Notes: generated by a model not told the origin, from the sequence alone. A stretch of 5,775 nucleotides of DNA from CAIJZX01 sp043766165 (GCA_043766165.1 JAYUIJ010000014.1:1-5775), one strand, 5' to 3'. Positions 1 to 5,775 are shown, counted from the first letter of the stretch. A program made the numbers and translations.

Positions 1-38
1 ATCTCCATCCTAACTGTATCTCACAAACCGCGCCATTG

Positions 39-77
39 CCCAGACCGCTCTGGGTCCCCAGTGCCAAGCACGTGGGG
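39..77. repeat. Two adjacent GC-rich hairpins
   Basis: The first hairpin pairs 39-44 (CCCAGA) with 49-54 (TCTGGG) around a 4-base loop. The second pairs 56-64 (CCCCAGTGC) with 68-77 (GCACGTGGGG) around the loop CAA, with a single bulged G at 72. A competing pairing, 65-69 (CAAGC) with 77-81 (GCTTG), is also possible. The stems are separated by one base, which is more order than expected in random DNA. There is no T-tract on either side, so a rho-independent terminator is not supported. Function is unknown; it could be part of an intergenic palindromic repeat or of an RNA extending beyond the left edge. Confidence 0.45.
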
Positions 78-187
78 CTTGCCGCGGGGGTTGTCAAGAT
101 TAGCTTGTTAGCGGTTTAGAGGTGTAGATGTTTGGTTTGTTTGGCTGTTGCTGTGTCCTGACGGACACCAAGATATTGTTTTATAAC

Positions 188-298
188 TCACAGCGCGTCG
201 ATTCCCTCCTTAGCGCCCTCCTCTGTATCAGGAGGGCAACCCGCAGTAGCGGGAAGAAGATGTAAGGAGGGTCAGGGAGGTAGAGTCCCGCGCTGTGA
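188..298. repeat. Cloverleaf-like palindromic element (REP/MITE-like or structured RNA)
   Basis: A perfect 10-bp terminal inverted repeat (188-197 TCACAGCGCG with 289-298 CGCGCTGTGA) encloses further nested stems. These are 204-212 (CCCTCCTTA) with 263-271 (TAAGGAGGG); 215-222 (GCCCTCCT) with 230-237 (AGGAGGGC), 7-base loop; 240-244 (CCCGC) with 249-253 (GCGGG), loop AGTA; and a weak 275-278 (GGGA) with 286-289 (TCCC). Together they fold as a multi-branched, cloverleaf-like shape on either strand. There is no reading frame inside. It lacks TpsiC-arm and other tRNA hallmarks and lacks the conserved blocks of RNase P RNA and tmRNA. From memory, similar CCCTCCTTA...TAAGGAGGG palindromes occur between genes in environmental bacterial genomes. 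The favoured reading is a dispersed palindromic repeat; a non-coding RNA is the alternative. Confidence 0.55.
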
Positions 299-329
299 CG
301 TTGGAGAAGTGGAGACATTGTTGCGCCCC

Positions 330-357
330 ACAACGTACGCGCCCCCGCGTGCGTTGT
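330..357. repeat. Strong GC-rich hairpin, 12-bp stem
   Basis: The left arm 330-341 pairs with 346-357 around a CCCC loop (plus-strand sense), with 11 Watson-Crick pairs and one G-T wobble and no bulge. The left arm can alternatively pair with upstream bases (298-303 ACGTTG with 331-336 CAACGT), so two mutually exclusive folds exist. No T-run follows on either strand; the nearest on the minus-strand transcript lies before the hairpin, at about 380-386. It is therefore not a standard intrinsic terminator. It may help stabilise or stop the protease transcript, or be another repeat unit; this is inference. Confidence 0.45.
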
Positions 358-394
358 CGTGATAGCAGTTCCCAGTGTTAAAAAATTTTAAATC

Positions 395-536
395 ACAAAT
401 TCTAAACTATCCTTACTGCAACGTTTTCGGTTCCATGGACTGGAAAGTCCCTGACAATCCCTGTCCAGATCAAGCCCCTTCCCTGCTTTTAGAATTTGTT
501 ATTTGAGATTTGGAATTTGGTGCTTGAGATTTGGAA
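395..536. repeat. AT-rich inverted repeat with a flanking 13-bp direct repeat
   Basis: Arms 395-406 (ACAAATTCTAAA) and 488-499 (TTTAGAATTTGT) are perfect 12-bp inverted complements separated by 81 bases. Beyond the right arm, TTGAGATTTGGAA occurs twice (503-515 and 524-536), a 21-base period equal to about two helical turns. The spacer between the arms is less AT-rich and carries the small GGACT/AGTCC hairpin. In many CPR genomes this style of sequence gives rise to spurious predicted peptides of the 'FEIWNLEFGI' kind (general recollection, not checked). It is read here as intergenic repeat DNA, ending within 10 bases of the protease stop codon. Confidence 0.5.
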
Positions 537-545
537 CTTTCTAAC

Positions 546-3500
546 CTACTTCCCAACGTACGTCATCGTCGGCGTCGTTGTGCAGGTCGAGGTATCATGG
601 AGACAGACGCGAACGCTGATTGACGTCACCATGCCGGCAGGAACCGGAATATTTTGGAACATATCGCCTGAGTGGCCGATATATGTCCAAACATTTCCAA
701 AATCTGGTGTCGACCCCCAATTATAGATCACGTCGTACTTAGCCGGTGATTTAATCGAAAATGTCGTACTGCCTTTTTCAATCTTCATAGCTGACATCGT
801 TATATCAGGTCCGCCGGCACTGTGATAGGTTGGCGTACCGTAAACTGAACTCAGAAAACTAAACGCGCCTTTATTGATGGCAAAGTGTTTTGCAGCATAC
901 GTAGTATCGGCCGAATATTTACCGGTCGTCGGTTCAAATCGCCAGACCTTAATTGTTTTGACGTCGTTGTTGATGAACGTCACCAATCGTTGCTGTCCGC
1001 TGAAGAGCGATTTGAACTGGGCGCTGACGGCACCTTTCTTACAACCCAACGATACCTTTTGTAGTTGCTTCGCACCGTCCGGTGAGACCGTAAAAATAGC
1101 CGCCGTGTTTCCGTCCTTATTCGGCGTCACCACCAGATGAACACCGTTAACGCTTCGCTCTTGAGCCATGGCGATAGTAACACCTTTTTTGTTCATCCCG
1201 TCAGGTAAAGTTAGATTCTGCAATCGTTGACCACTTCCATTAAAAACGGCGAGACTTCCTGTGCCGAGTGGCTTGTATGGTAAGAATAGATAGACTGTTC
1301 CGAGCGAACTATATGACACCTTTCGGCCAATGACTGTGTCAGTGTATTTTTCGAAAGGTTGTATTTTGATACTCCCTTCGGTATACGTGCCTTTCGTGAC
1401 CTTCAGGAAATTGGTCAACTTCGGGGTCACAATATTACTCACCGTGGTGGTCACGCCCGAATAGCCTATTGAGGCATGCAAATATTGAAACGACGTCGTG
1501 CCGTTGTTGAACATGCGGATGGTAGAACTTCCGTTGTTGTTTGCGATTGTTACGGGCGTATTGGCGACTAGACTGACCGTCACCGGACCGGCCGTAGGAG
1601 TAGTTGGTGACATAGTCGCTTGAACGGAAAGCCCAGGAACCGGAATCGGGATAACCGATATCGGCGCCGGAACAATGTTATTGACCGTTGCCGTAACGCT
1701 ACCATTGTTTCCCGCTAGGTCATGATAGTAGAAGGTAAAAGAACCATTCGACGAAAATGAGTACACCAGAGCTCCTCCTAGAACATCTACCACCACCGGC
1801 TCATTCACGGTCAAGATTGCTTTAACTGACTGTGAGGTTGGCGACGTCGTACTATACTTTATCGTCCCCACCGGAGCGGTGTGATCAATATTCTTCACCG
1901 TTGCCGTAGCCGATCCGATCAACCCAGCATCATCGGTAAATGTAAAAACAAAACTACCGTTATCATAAAATGTTTTCCATGCATAACCATAATTATTAGT
2001 TATGACGACATGTTCTGAGGTTTGAATATTCGCTTCTACGTACTCTTTAGTCGGCGTTAATAGAGTATAGGTAAACGTCGCTGTCGGCGGCGTTAGGTCT
2101 ACTTTCCAGGTTTGACTGGTAGGATGATTAGCATCTTGCCAAACACCGTGTGAATCTTTACTGAGCACATCTATTGTGTGTGACCCTTCGCTCAAACCTA
2201 CGATGCCAAAAGTTTGGCTGGGTAGCGACTCTGCTGAATATGCACCTTGATCAATCCGCCATTTGTAGGTAGCTACGTCGTAGCCAGAGACCGTTCCAGT
2301 TGCAGTTCGCGCCTGTGTTGATCCAGTCGGTAAACCGGTAACTACGGCACTCGTAGTATACGTTAATGCGCGGTACGCATTCAACCGTTTGCCGGAAACA
2401 GTCGTACCCTGGAAATCCTTTTGCGGATCGCCCGAATCCATGATAAATGTTTTTACCTGAGCTGATGTCAGGCTGGGTTGCATGCCCCATAACAAAGCCG
2501 CCACTCCAGCAACATGTGGCGCAGCAAACGACGTGCCACTGCTATATTCAGTTGGATTGCCGGATGTTCCTCCGAAGGAAGCCAGCTCGAGGTAATCGAC
2601 GAAACATCCATCCCCACTCGTTCCCGTATCAGTATCGCCATCGGTTACCCAGCGGAAGCGCAATTGGAAATTGCTGGTCAGCGTACTGGCCGGCAACGCA
2701 TACTCCGGCCAGGTATATGCGATATTCGAAGCATTGGTATCGTTGTCAATTGATTTCTCGTTCCAACGCGCCAACTCAGTGAATCCTGGCGCGATGGTGG
2801 AACTTGGAATGGTGAAAATTTGGATACGATGATTGGTTGTATCGGCAACCGCGACGGTTTGATTCTTGACGTTCATATTTAACGGCGTGTTGAACTGGTT
2901 CGTGGCCGCGCCAGCACTTCCCCAAGTCGCCAGCCATGTTCCGCCTGCCCCAAATACCTGGATCCGGTTTGCCGCCTGGTCAAGCACGAACATATTCTTT
3001 TGCCCGTCGACCGCGATCGAACTGATGGTTGTAAATAGCCCCTGACCTGTCCCTAAACCGCCCCACGAATATATAAAATAGCCCTGCTCATCATAGACCT
3101 TCACCAAGCCGGTACTGGGAAAGGTTACATAGACGTACCCCGAAGTATCAACCGCGACCTGATCGGCGCCCGCGACGCCGGTGATTTCGCTCAACTGCAA
3201 ACCATTGGGATAGTACCGAATCACTTTGGCATGGGCGGTATCTACTTGATAGACATATCCAAGTGCATCGACAGCTAAACTGCGGGCTTGAGCAAAGGAA
3301 TTCCACTGGGTGATATAGACGCCGGCCGCCGTGAATTTTTGAATCCGTGAATTTCCTGAATCGTACACATAGACAATATTATTACTGTCGACCACAATAT
3401 TTTTCGGACTAGAGAGCTGTCCATTACCAGTCCCGCTGCCGCCCCAGCTGGTAACAAAAACCCCGCTCGACGAATATTTCTTGATCGTATTGTTGCCCGT

Positions 3501-5096
3501 ATCGGCGACATAGATATTTCCGCTCGAATCACTTGCAACGCCGGACGGACTAGAGAACTGGGTTGAGCCTGAACCAAGACTGCCCCATGTGCGAGTGAAG
3601 GTGGCCGCGCTGTAGGTCGGAAGATTTTGGATTTCTAAGGACATATAGTCGTCCCAGGAACTGGTATACTCCGTATCGCAACCCAAGAAAAAGCTCAGGT
3701 GGGCGCTTGGTGCGCCGGAAAGATTCATCACATTCGAGGTGGCAGAAGAATTTGCATTGGCCATGTATGGCTTGTGTACGGCATCACCGTAGAAAGAGCC
3801 TGCGCTGGACATGAAGGAACCGCGAGTACCAAAATCCCCGGTCTTGGTAAAACCGTCGGTGGTATTGATGGGAACGTACTGCTGGTTAGCTGAATCGGAG
3901 ATAACCCACTCGCCGGGTGCGGCTAGATCAACGCTTTGAACCCCGGTATCCGCCCAGTACGCTTTCTGGTCAAATTTATCAGAAGCGGTCACACAAATAA
4001 TATTATTGGAGGTAAAATCGCAGGGGTATAGTTCTTGTCCGACTTGAGCATGGTCGGCGCCATAATTACCGGCGGCCGTTATAAACAAACCATCATATTG
4101 CGCGATTGCGTCAGCCAGCAAGGCGTCGTACGTCCATCCGCCCCACGAGGCGTTAATAATTTTTACACCATTCGCCTCCGCAAAATGAATAGCCCGAATA
4201 ATTTCCATGGTGGTCAACGATGTTTTTAGAGCCATAATTTTGGCGTTCGGCGCGACGCCGGCAATCCCTAGGTTATTATCCGCTTCCGCCGCAACCACGC
4301 CGGAGACATACGTACCGTGACTGCTGTACCAATACGCCGAGCTCGAGCTAGCCGGATCCTTATCATTATCTTCAAAATCATACCCGTGGATACAGTTTCC
4401 TAAAACCGCGCCATTGTCATCGACGCAGGCTGTTCCGTCCCACATCCGATTAACCACATCAGCGTGCGTATAGGCTGCGCCGGTATCAATGACCGCCACC
4501 GTCGTACTCGCCGCCCCGGTAGCGACCGCCCAGGCATCGACCGCGTCAATATCCGCGCCGGCCGTGCCGGTTTCTCCATCAATACTCTGTCCGGTATTCT
4601 GGAGCGCCCATTGCTGCCCGAATCGAGGATCGTTCGTCATCGGGAAATACTGGTACTCACTCTGCACCGATTCAACGTTCACATTTGACTTCAATTCCTT
4701 TATTTTTCCTTCGGCTGAAGACAGCGAGCCAATATGAAATTGCACCACGTTTGCTTCTGGTGACGTATCAACTTCTTGTAAACCATTGGCAACGGCAAAT
4801 GACGATACGGATGCATCGGCGGTAGCCGCATCGAGCGAAAGTTTAGATGATTTGAACTTCACCAAAATATCGCTAGTCTCTTGCGGTTGATTGCGCGCTG
4901 GACGAAAGGCTGTGTGTTGGCTCGCGACGGGTTTGGCATTGGTATCAATCGGAGTGTTTGTGTCTGGTATGAGTTGATTGGCCGCCATAAGTCCGCCCAA
5001 AGCCGCCAAGCCAAGACCGGTCGTAATCAAAGCAATCCGCGTCAGCCGTTTCAGCTGTTGTTTGACCGGAACAGTTGTTTCGATTTGAACAGGCAC
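546..5096 (-). CDS. Secreted subtilisin-like (S8) serine protease with a nested NHL beta-propeller and C-terminal Ig-like repeats
   Basis: Predicted exported endopeptidase of about 1516 residues, numbered from GTG at 5096. A basic N-terminus (KQQLKRLTR) precedes a hydrophobic segment at 21-42, a signal peptide or membrane anchor. Residues 74-152 resemble an I9-type propeptide. The S8 core has Asp204 (VAVIDTG), His260 (SHGTYVSG, with Tyr for the usual second His), oxyanion Asn344 (TAAGN) and Ser856 (GTSFAAPHVAG), so the triad looks intact. The 512-residue Asn-Ser gap (66 in subtilisin BPN') contains half a beta-sandwich (446-493), six NHL blades (498-762) and the other half (771-841). Ig-like domains span 915-1224; 1227-1516 is unassigned. 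No LPXTG motif or C-terminal membrane helix is seen. The frame is open upstream to a TTG at 5201, but that stretch encodes the promoter and a mobile-element end, so GTG is preferred. No Shine-Dalgarno is visible before the GTG. The stop is TAG. Natural substrate is unknown; surface or extracellular protein degradation or processing is inferred from the family. Confidence 0.93.
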   Translation of the reverse strand: MPVQIETTVPVKQQLKRLTRIALITTGLGLAALGGLMAANQLIPDTNTPIDTNAKPVASQHTAFRPARNQPQETSDILVKFKSSKLSLDAATADASVSSFAVANGLQEVDTSPEANVVQFHIGSLSSAEGKIKELKSNVNVESVQSEYQYFPMTNDPRFGQQWALQNTGQSIDGETGTAGADIDAVDAWAVATGAASTTVAVIDTGAAYTHADVVNRMWDGTACVDDNGAVLGNCIHGYDFEDNDKDPASSSSAYWYSSHGTYVSGVVAAEADNNLGIAGVAPNAKIMALKTSLTTMEIIRAIHFAEANGVKIINASWGGWTYDALLADAIAQYDGLFITAAGNYGADHAQVGQELYPCDFTSNNIICVTASDKFDQKAYWADTGVQSVDLAAPGEWVISDSANQQYVPINTTDGFTKTGDFGTRGSFMSSAGSFYGDAVHKPYMANANSSATSNVMNLSGAPSAHLSFFLGCDTEYTSSWDDYMSLEIQNLPTYSAATFTRTWGSLGSGSTQFSSPSGVASDSSGNIYVADTGNNTIKKYSSSGVFVTSWGGSGTGNGQLSSPKNIVVDSNNIVYVYDSGNSRIQKFTAAGVYITQWNSFAQARSLAVDALGYVYQVDTAHAKVIRYYPNGLQLSEITGVAGADQVAVDTSGYVYVTFPSTGLVKVYDEQGYFIYSWGGLGTGQGLFTTISSIAVDGQKNMFVLDQAANRIQVFGAGGTWLATWGSAGAATNQFNTPLNMNVKNQTVAVADTTNHRIQIFTIPSSTIAPGFTELARWNEKSIDNDTNASNIAYTWPEYALPASTLTSNFQLRFRWVTDGDTDTGTSGDGCFVDYLELASFGGTSGNPTEYSSGTSFAAPHVAGVAALLWGMQPSLTSAQVKTFIMDSGDPQKDFQGTTVSGKRLNAYRALTYTTSAVVTGLPTGSTQARTATGTVSGYDVATYKWRIDQGAYSAESLPSQTFGIVGLSEGSHTIDVLSKDSHGVWQDANHPTSQTWKVDLTPPTATFTYTLLTPTKEYVEANIQTSEHVVITNNYGYAWKTFYDNGSFVFTFTDDAGLIGSATATVKNIDHTAPVGTIKYSTTSPTSQSVKAILTVNEPVVVDVLGGALVYSFSSNGSFTFYYHDLAGNNGSVTATVNNIVPAPISVIPIPVPGLSVQATMSPTTPTAGPVTVSLVANTPVTIANNNGSSTIRMFNNGTTSFQYLHASIGYSGVTTTVSNIVTPKLTNFLKVTKGTYTEGSIKIQPFEKYTDTVIGRKVSYSSLGTVYLFLPYKPLGTGSLAVFNGSGQRLQNLTLPDGMNKKGVTIAMAQERSVNGVHLVVTPNKDGNTAAIFTVSPDGAKQLQKVSLGCKKGAVSAQFKSLFSGQQRLVTFINNDVKTIKVWRFEPTTGKYSADTTYAAKHFAINKGAFSFLSSVYGTPTYHSAGGPDITMSAMKIEKGSTTFSIKSPAKYDVIYNWGSTPDFGNVWTYIGHSGDMFQNIPVPAGMVTSISVRVCLHDTSTCTTTPTMTYVGK
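1425..2354 (-). repeat. Ig-like repeat region of the protease (residues 915-1224)
   Basis: After the catalytic domain comes a bacterial Ig-like domain (about 915-1001; KWRIDQGAYS, then LSEGSHTIDVLSKDSHGVW). It is followed by three related units of about 70 residues at 1003-1071, 1075-1142 and 1156-1224. Each unit ends in a similar strand (TATVKNI, TATVNNI, TTTVSNI), and each has a 'NGSFxFxF/NGTTSFQY' strand near its end. The first two start after a Pro-containing linker (TPPTATFTY, TAPVGTIKY), as in HYR/Big-type repeats. A proline-rich linker (VIPIPVPG) separates units two and three. Such stalks commonly hold a catalytic domain away from the cell or bind carbohydrate or protein; which applies here cannot be told from sequence. 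Confidence 0.7.
2811..3605 (-). repeat. NHL-repeat beta-propeller region (protein-level, residues 498-762)
   Basis: Six tandem repeats of about 40-47 residues follow the NHL pattern 'P.gvAvDs.GniYVaDtgNnrIqkf...G.f...wG..G...gqf'. The first is the best match (GNIYVADTGNNTIKKY). Repeats 3 and 4 are degenerate (TAHAK and PSTGL in place of TGNNR). An extra strand ahead of repeat 1 (FTRTWG) could close the last blade, giving a six-bladed propeller. NHL propellers are usually protein- or ligand-binding platforms, so this may present substrates to the protease or anchor it to a surface (inference). It sits inside the protease's beta-sandwich insert rather than at a terminus. Confidence 0.88.
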
Positions 5097-5138
5097 AGAA
5101 TTGTTATTTTTGTTAGGTTTTTGTTTTACTTTGTCTGA

Positions 5139-5167
5139 ATTATACCTTAAAAATAGGTTTTTGTCAA
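5139..5167 (-). promoter_or_regulatory. Consensus sigma70-type promoter of the protease gene
   Basis: On the minus strand, TTGACA (5162-5167) is followed by a 17-base spacer and TATAAT (5139-5144): both hexamers are perfect and the spacing is optimal. The transcription start is expected near 5131-5133. That gives a leader of about 36 nt, A-rich and without a Shine-Dalgarno, before the GTG at 5096. The promoter lies inside the longest open frame of the protease, which argues that translation starts downstream. The -35 box is 10 bases from the end of the adjacent inverted-repeat element. No operator-like palindrome overlaps it, so strong constitutive expression is the simplest guess. Confidence 0.82.
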
Positions 5168-5177
5168 ATAAAAACAA

Positions 5178-5365
5178 GGTGAGTTCCATGAGTAAGTGCA
5201 ACAGTAAAAGTTCTTAGTACTGCGGCAACTAGAAAGAATGTGGAGATACTTAATGAGCTAACTCCCTGTCATCAGCCCCACGTTCATTGCTTACATCCAT
5301 ATTTCCATCTTTTCTCCCAATGTTCCCTGTATTCTAAGGTGTTGCACTAAAACATTGAATTCACC
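5178..5365. mobile_element. 188-bp non-autonomous element with IS30-like terminal inverted repeats (MITE or IS remnant)
   Basis: The two ends are imperfect 26-bp inverted repeats (5178-5203 and 5340-5365; 21 of 26 positions match). Both begin GGTGA at the outside and end in AGTGCAACA on the inside. CAA occurs immediately outside both ends (5175-5177 and 5366-5368), consistent with a 3-bp target duplication. The pattern TTCAAT...GCAACA resembles remembered ends of IS30-family elements, whose target duplications are short. The 136-base interior has no substantial reading frame; the longest noticed is a 16-codon minus-strand frame (MDVSNERGADDRELAH). It is therefore either a MITE mobilised by a transposase elsewhere or an internally deleted IS. 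It separates the recombinase gene from the protease promoter. Confidence 0.6.
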
Positions 5366-5405
5366 CAACTCACAGTATCTAAAAACTTGTTCCGTCTCGA
5401 CTTAA

Positions 5406-5775
5406 TTAGAGTGGGCTATGTATATTCTTCAGCATCGGATTAGTCACGTGCGTATACCGTTGCGTCGTCCTAATATTTTGATGACCAAGTAGTTCCTGCA
5501 CGTACCGGACATCAACACCGTTTTCCAGAATGTGTGTTGCAAACGAATGGCGCAGGGAATGAAACGTCGCGGGTTTATTGATGTCCGCACTTTTCATCGC
5601 GTGCTCAAAAACTTTCTGCGCCGTTCTCGTCGTTAATATTCCGCCACGCTCACTCGCAAATACAAAGTCATGTTCCTCTTTTCTGGCGACAATACCACGC
5701 AGATCGTTCACTAGCTTCTCCGGCACAACACTAATGCGATCTTTTTGACCTTTAGCTTGTTTGATATGAATGGTT
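5406..5775 (-). CDS. Tyrosine recombinase/integrase, C-terminal catalytic part (cut by window edge)
   Basis: Only the last 122 residues are in the window; the frame is open to the right edge, so the GTG at 5726 is not the start. The visible part carries the phage-integrase/Xer catalytic core. It has the beta-hairpin with its lysine (AKGQKDR), then HSLRH (catalytic His and Arg), LLGH (second His) and the nucleophile Tyr in TTQRYTHV; the first catalytic Arg lies outside the window. The tail, TNPMLKNIHSPL, resembles archaeal XerA-like and integron-integrase-like proteins. Such enzymes cut and rejoin DNA through a 3'-phosphotyrosine, either for chromosome dimer resolution or for element or cassette integration; the visible part cannot decide which. 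No attC-like site pair was found next to it. The stop is TAA at 5406-5408, and no terminator is evident after it. Confidence 0.92.
   Translation of the reverse strand, partial: TIHIKQAKGQKDRISVVPEKLVNDLRGIVARKEEHDFVFASERGGILTTRTAQKVFEHAMKSADINKPATFHSLRHSFATHILENGVDVRYVQELLGHQNIRTTQRYTHVTNPMLKNIHSPL

Larger units (their letters stand above)
1..545. other. Non-coding, hairpin-rich intergenic stretch downstream of the protease gene
   Basis: No reading frame here has a plausible start, length and protein-like composition. Short frames open to the left edge exist on both strands (about 36-39 codons), but they run through the GC-rich hairpins and look like chance. A 76-codon plus-strand frame from 496 is a translation of AT-rich repeat DNA and of the antisense of the protease 3' end, so it is not called. 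The first 365 bases are GC-rich and the next 180 are AT-rich. Besides the structures listed separately, there is a small hairpin at 153-158/163-168 (GTGTCC, loop TGAC, GGACAC) and another at 437-441/446-450 (GGACT, loop GGAA, AGTCC). The latter lies about 100 nt past the protease stop. No hairpin is followed by a clear T-run on the minus strand, so no terminator is assigned. Confidence 0.6.

Noticed and set aside
188..300. T-box leader, tRNA or other known structured RNA
   Set aside because: AGGGAGGTAGAGTCCCGCG looks faintly like the T-box AGGGTGGTACCGCG block but has extra bases. There is no terminator with a T-run and no aminoacyl-tRNA synthetase or amino-acid gene downstream. tRNA T-arm and anticodon features are also missing.
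330..400. Rho-independent terminator for the protease
   Set aside because: The strong hairpin is not followed by a T-run on the minus strand; the T-rich stretch precedes it in the transcript, and nothing stable sits immediately before that stretch.
1..545. CRISPR array
   Set aside because: The repeats are inverted or differ in sequence and spacing. There is no series of identical direct repeats with unique spacers.
496..726. 76-residue plus-strand frame (MLFEIWNLVLEIWNF...)
   Set aside because: It translates AT-rich repeat DNA and then runs antisense through the protease 3' end. The 'EIWNLxLEIWNF' composition is typical of repeat-derived spurious calls.
874..1140. 88-residue plus-strand frame, and the other 60-111 residue frames between 2251 and 5138
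   Set aside because: All overlap the strongly supported protease in other frames, lack recognisable domains or ribosome sites, and are shadows of its coding sequence.
5280..5335. Small minus-strand peptide inside the MITE-like element (MDVSNERGADDRELAH)
   Set aside because: It has only 16 codons, no supporting context and no similarity I recognise, so it is treated as chance.
5202..5405. Integron attI/attC site next to the integrase
   Set aside because: Single matches to RYYYAAC/GTTRRRY (for example ACCCAAC near 5363-5369) occur, but no properly arranged pair with the required inner boxes was found. The inverted repeats here fit an IS30-like element better.

Overview
This window reads like a piece of an uncultivated, small-genome bacterium, most plausibly a Candidate Phyla Radiation (Patescibacteria) lineage. 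That is an inference from style only: one very large secreted multidomain protease, a Xer/integron-type recombinase, and intergenic DNA full of AT-rich 'aaatttgaatttgagattt'-like repeats and GC-rich palindromes. There is no rRNA, tRNA or housekeeping gene to fix the taxonomy. Base composition is moderate and TAG and TAA serve as stops.

Layout, left to right. Positions 1-545 hold no convincing gene. This stretch is packed with hairpins: GC-rich stems at 39-77, a cloverleaf-like palindrome at 188-298, a strong hairpin at 330-357, and an AT-rich inverted and direct repeat block at 395-536. Positions 546-5096 (minus strand) are one giant gene for an exported subtilisin-family (S8) serine protease of about 1516 residues. 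Positions 5097-5405 are intergenic: a near-perfect sigma70-type promoter (5139-5167) for the protease, then a 188-bp non-coding element (5178-5365) with IS30-like terminal inverted repeats and a possible CAA target duplication. Positions 5406-5775 (minus strand) are the C-terminal half of a tyrosine recombinase that runs off the right edge.

The main biological interest is the protease architecture. The catalytic Asp, His and oxyanion Asn lie in the first part of the S8 domain, but the catalytic Ser comes about 512 residues after the Asn, against 66 in subtilisin BPN'. The gap holds a beta-sandwich (MAM/jelly-roll-like) domain, itself split by a six-bladed NHL beta-propeller, so three domains are nested inside each other. 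A chain of Ig-like repeats and an unassigned C-terminal region follow.

The protease and recombinase lie on the same strand but are separated by about 310 bp containing a dedicated promoter and a mobile-element remnant, so they are probably not one transcription unit. The longest open frame for the protease starts inside the mobile element and translates through the promoter. The start is therefore reassigned here to a GTG at 5096.
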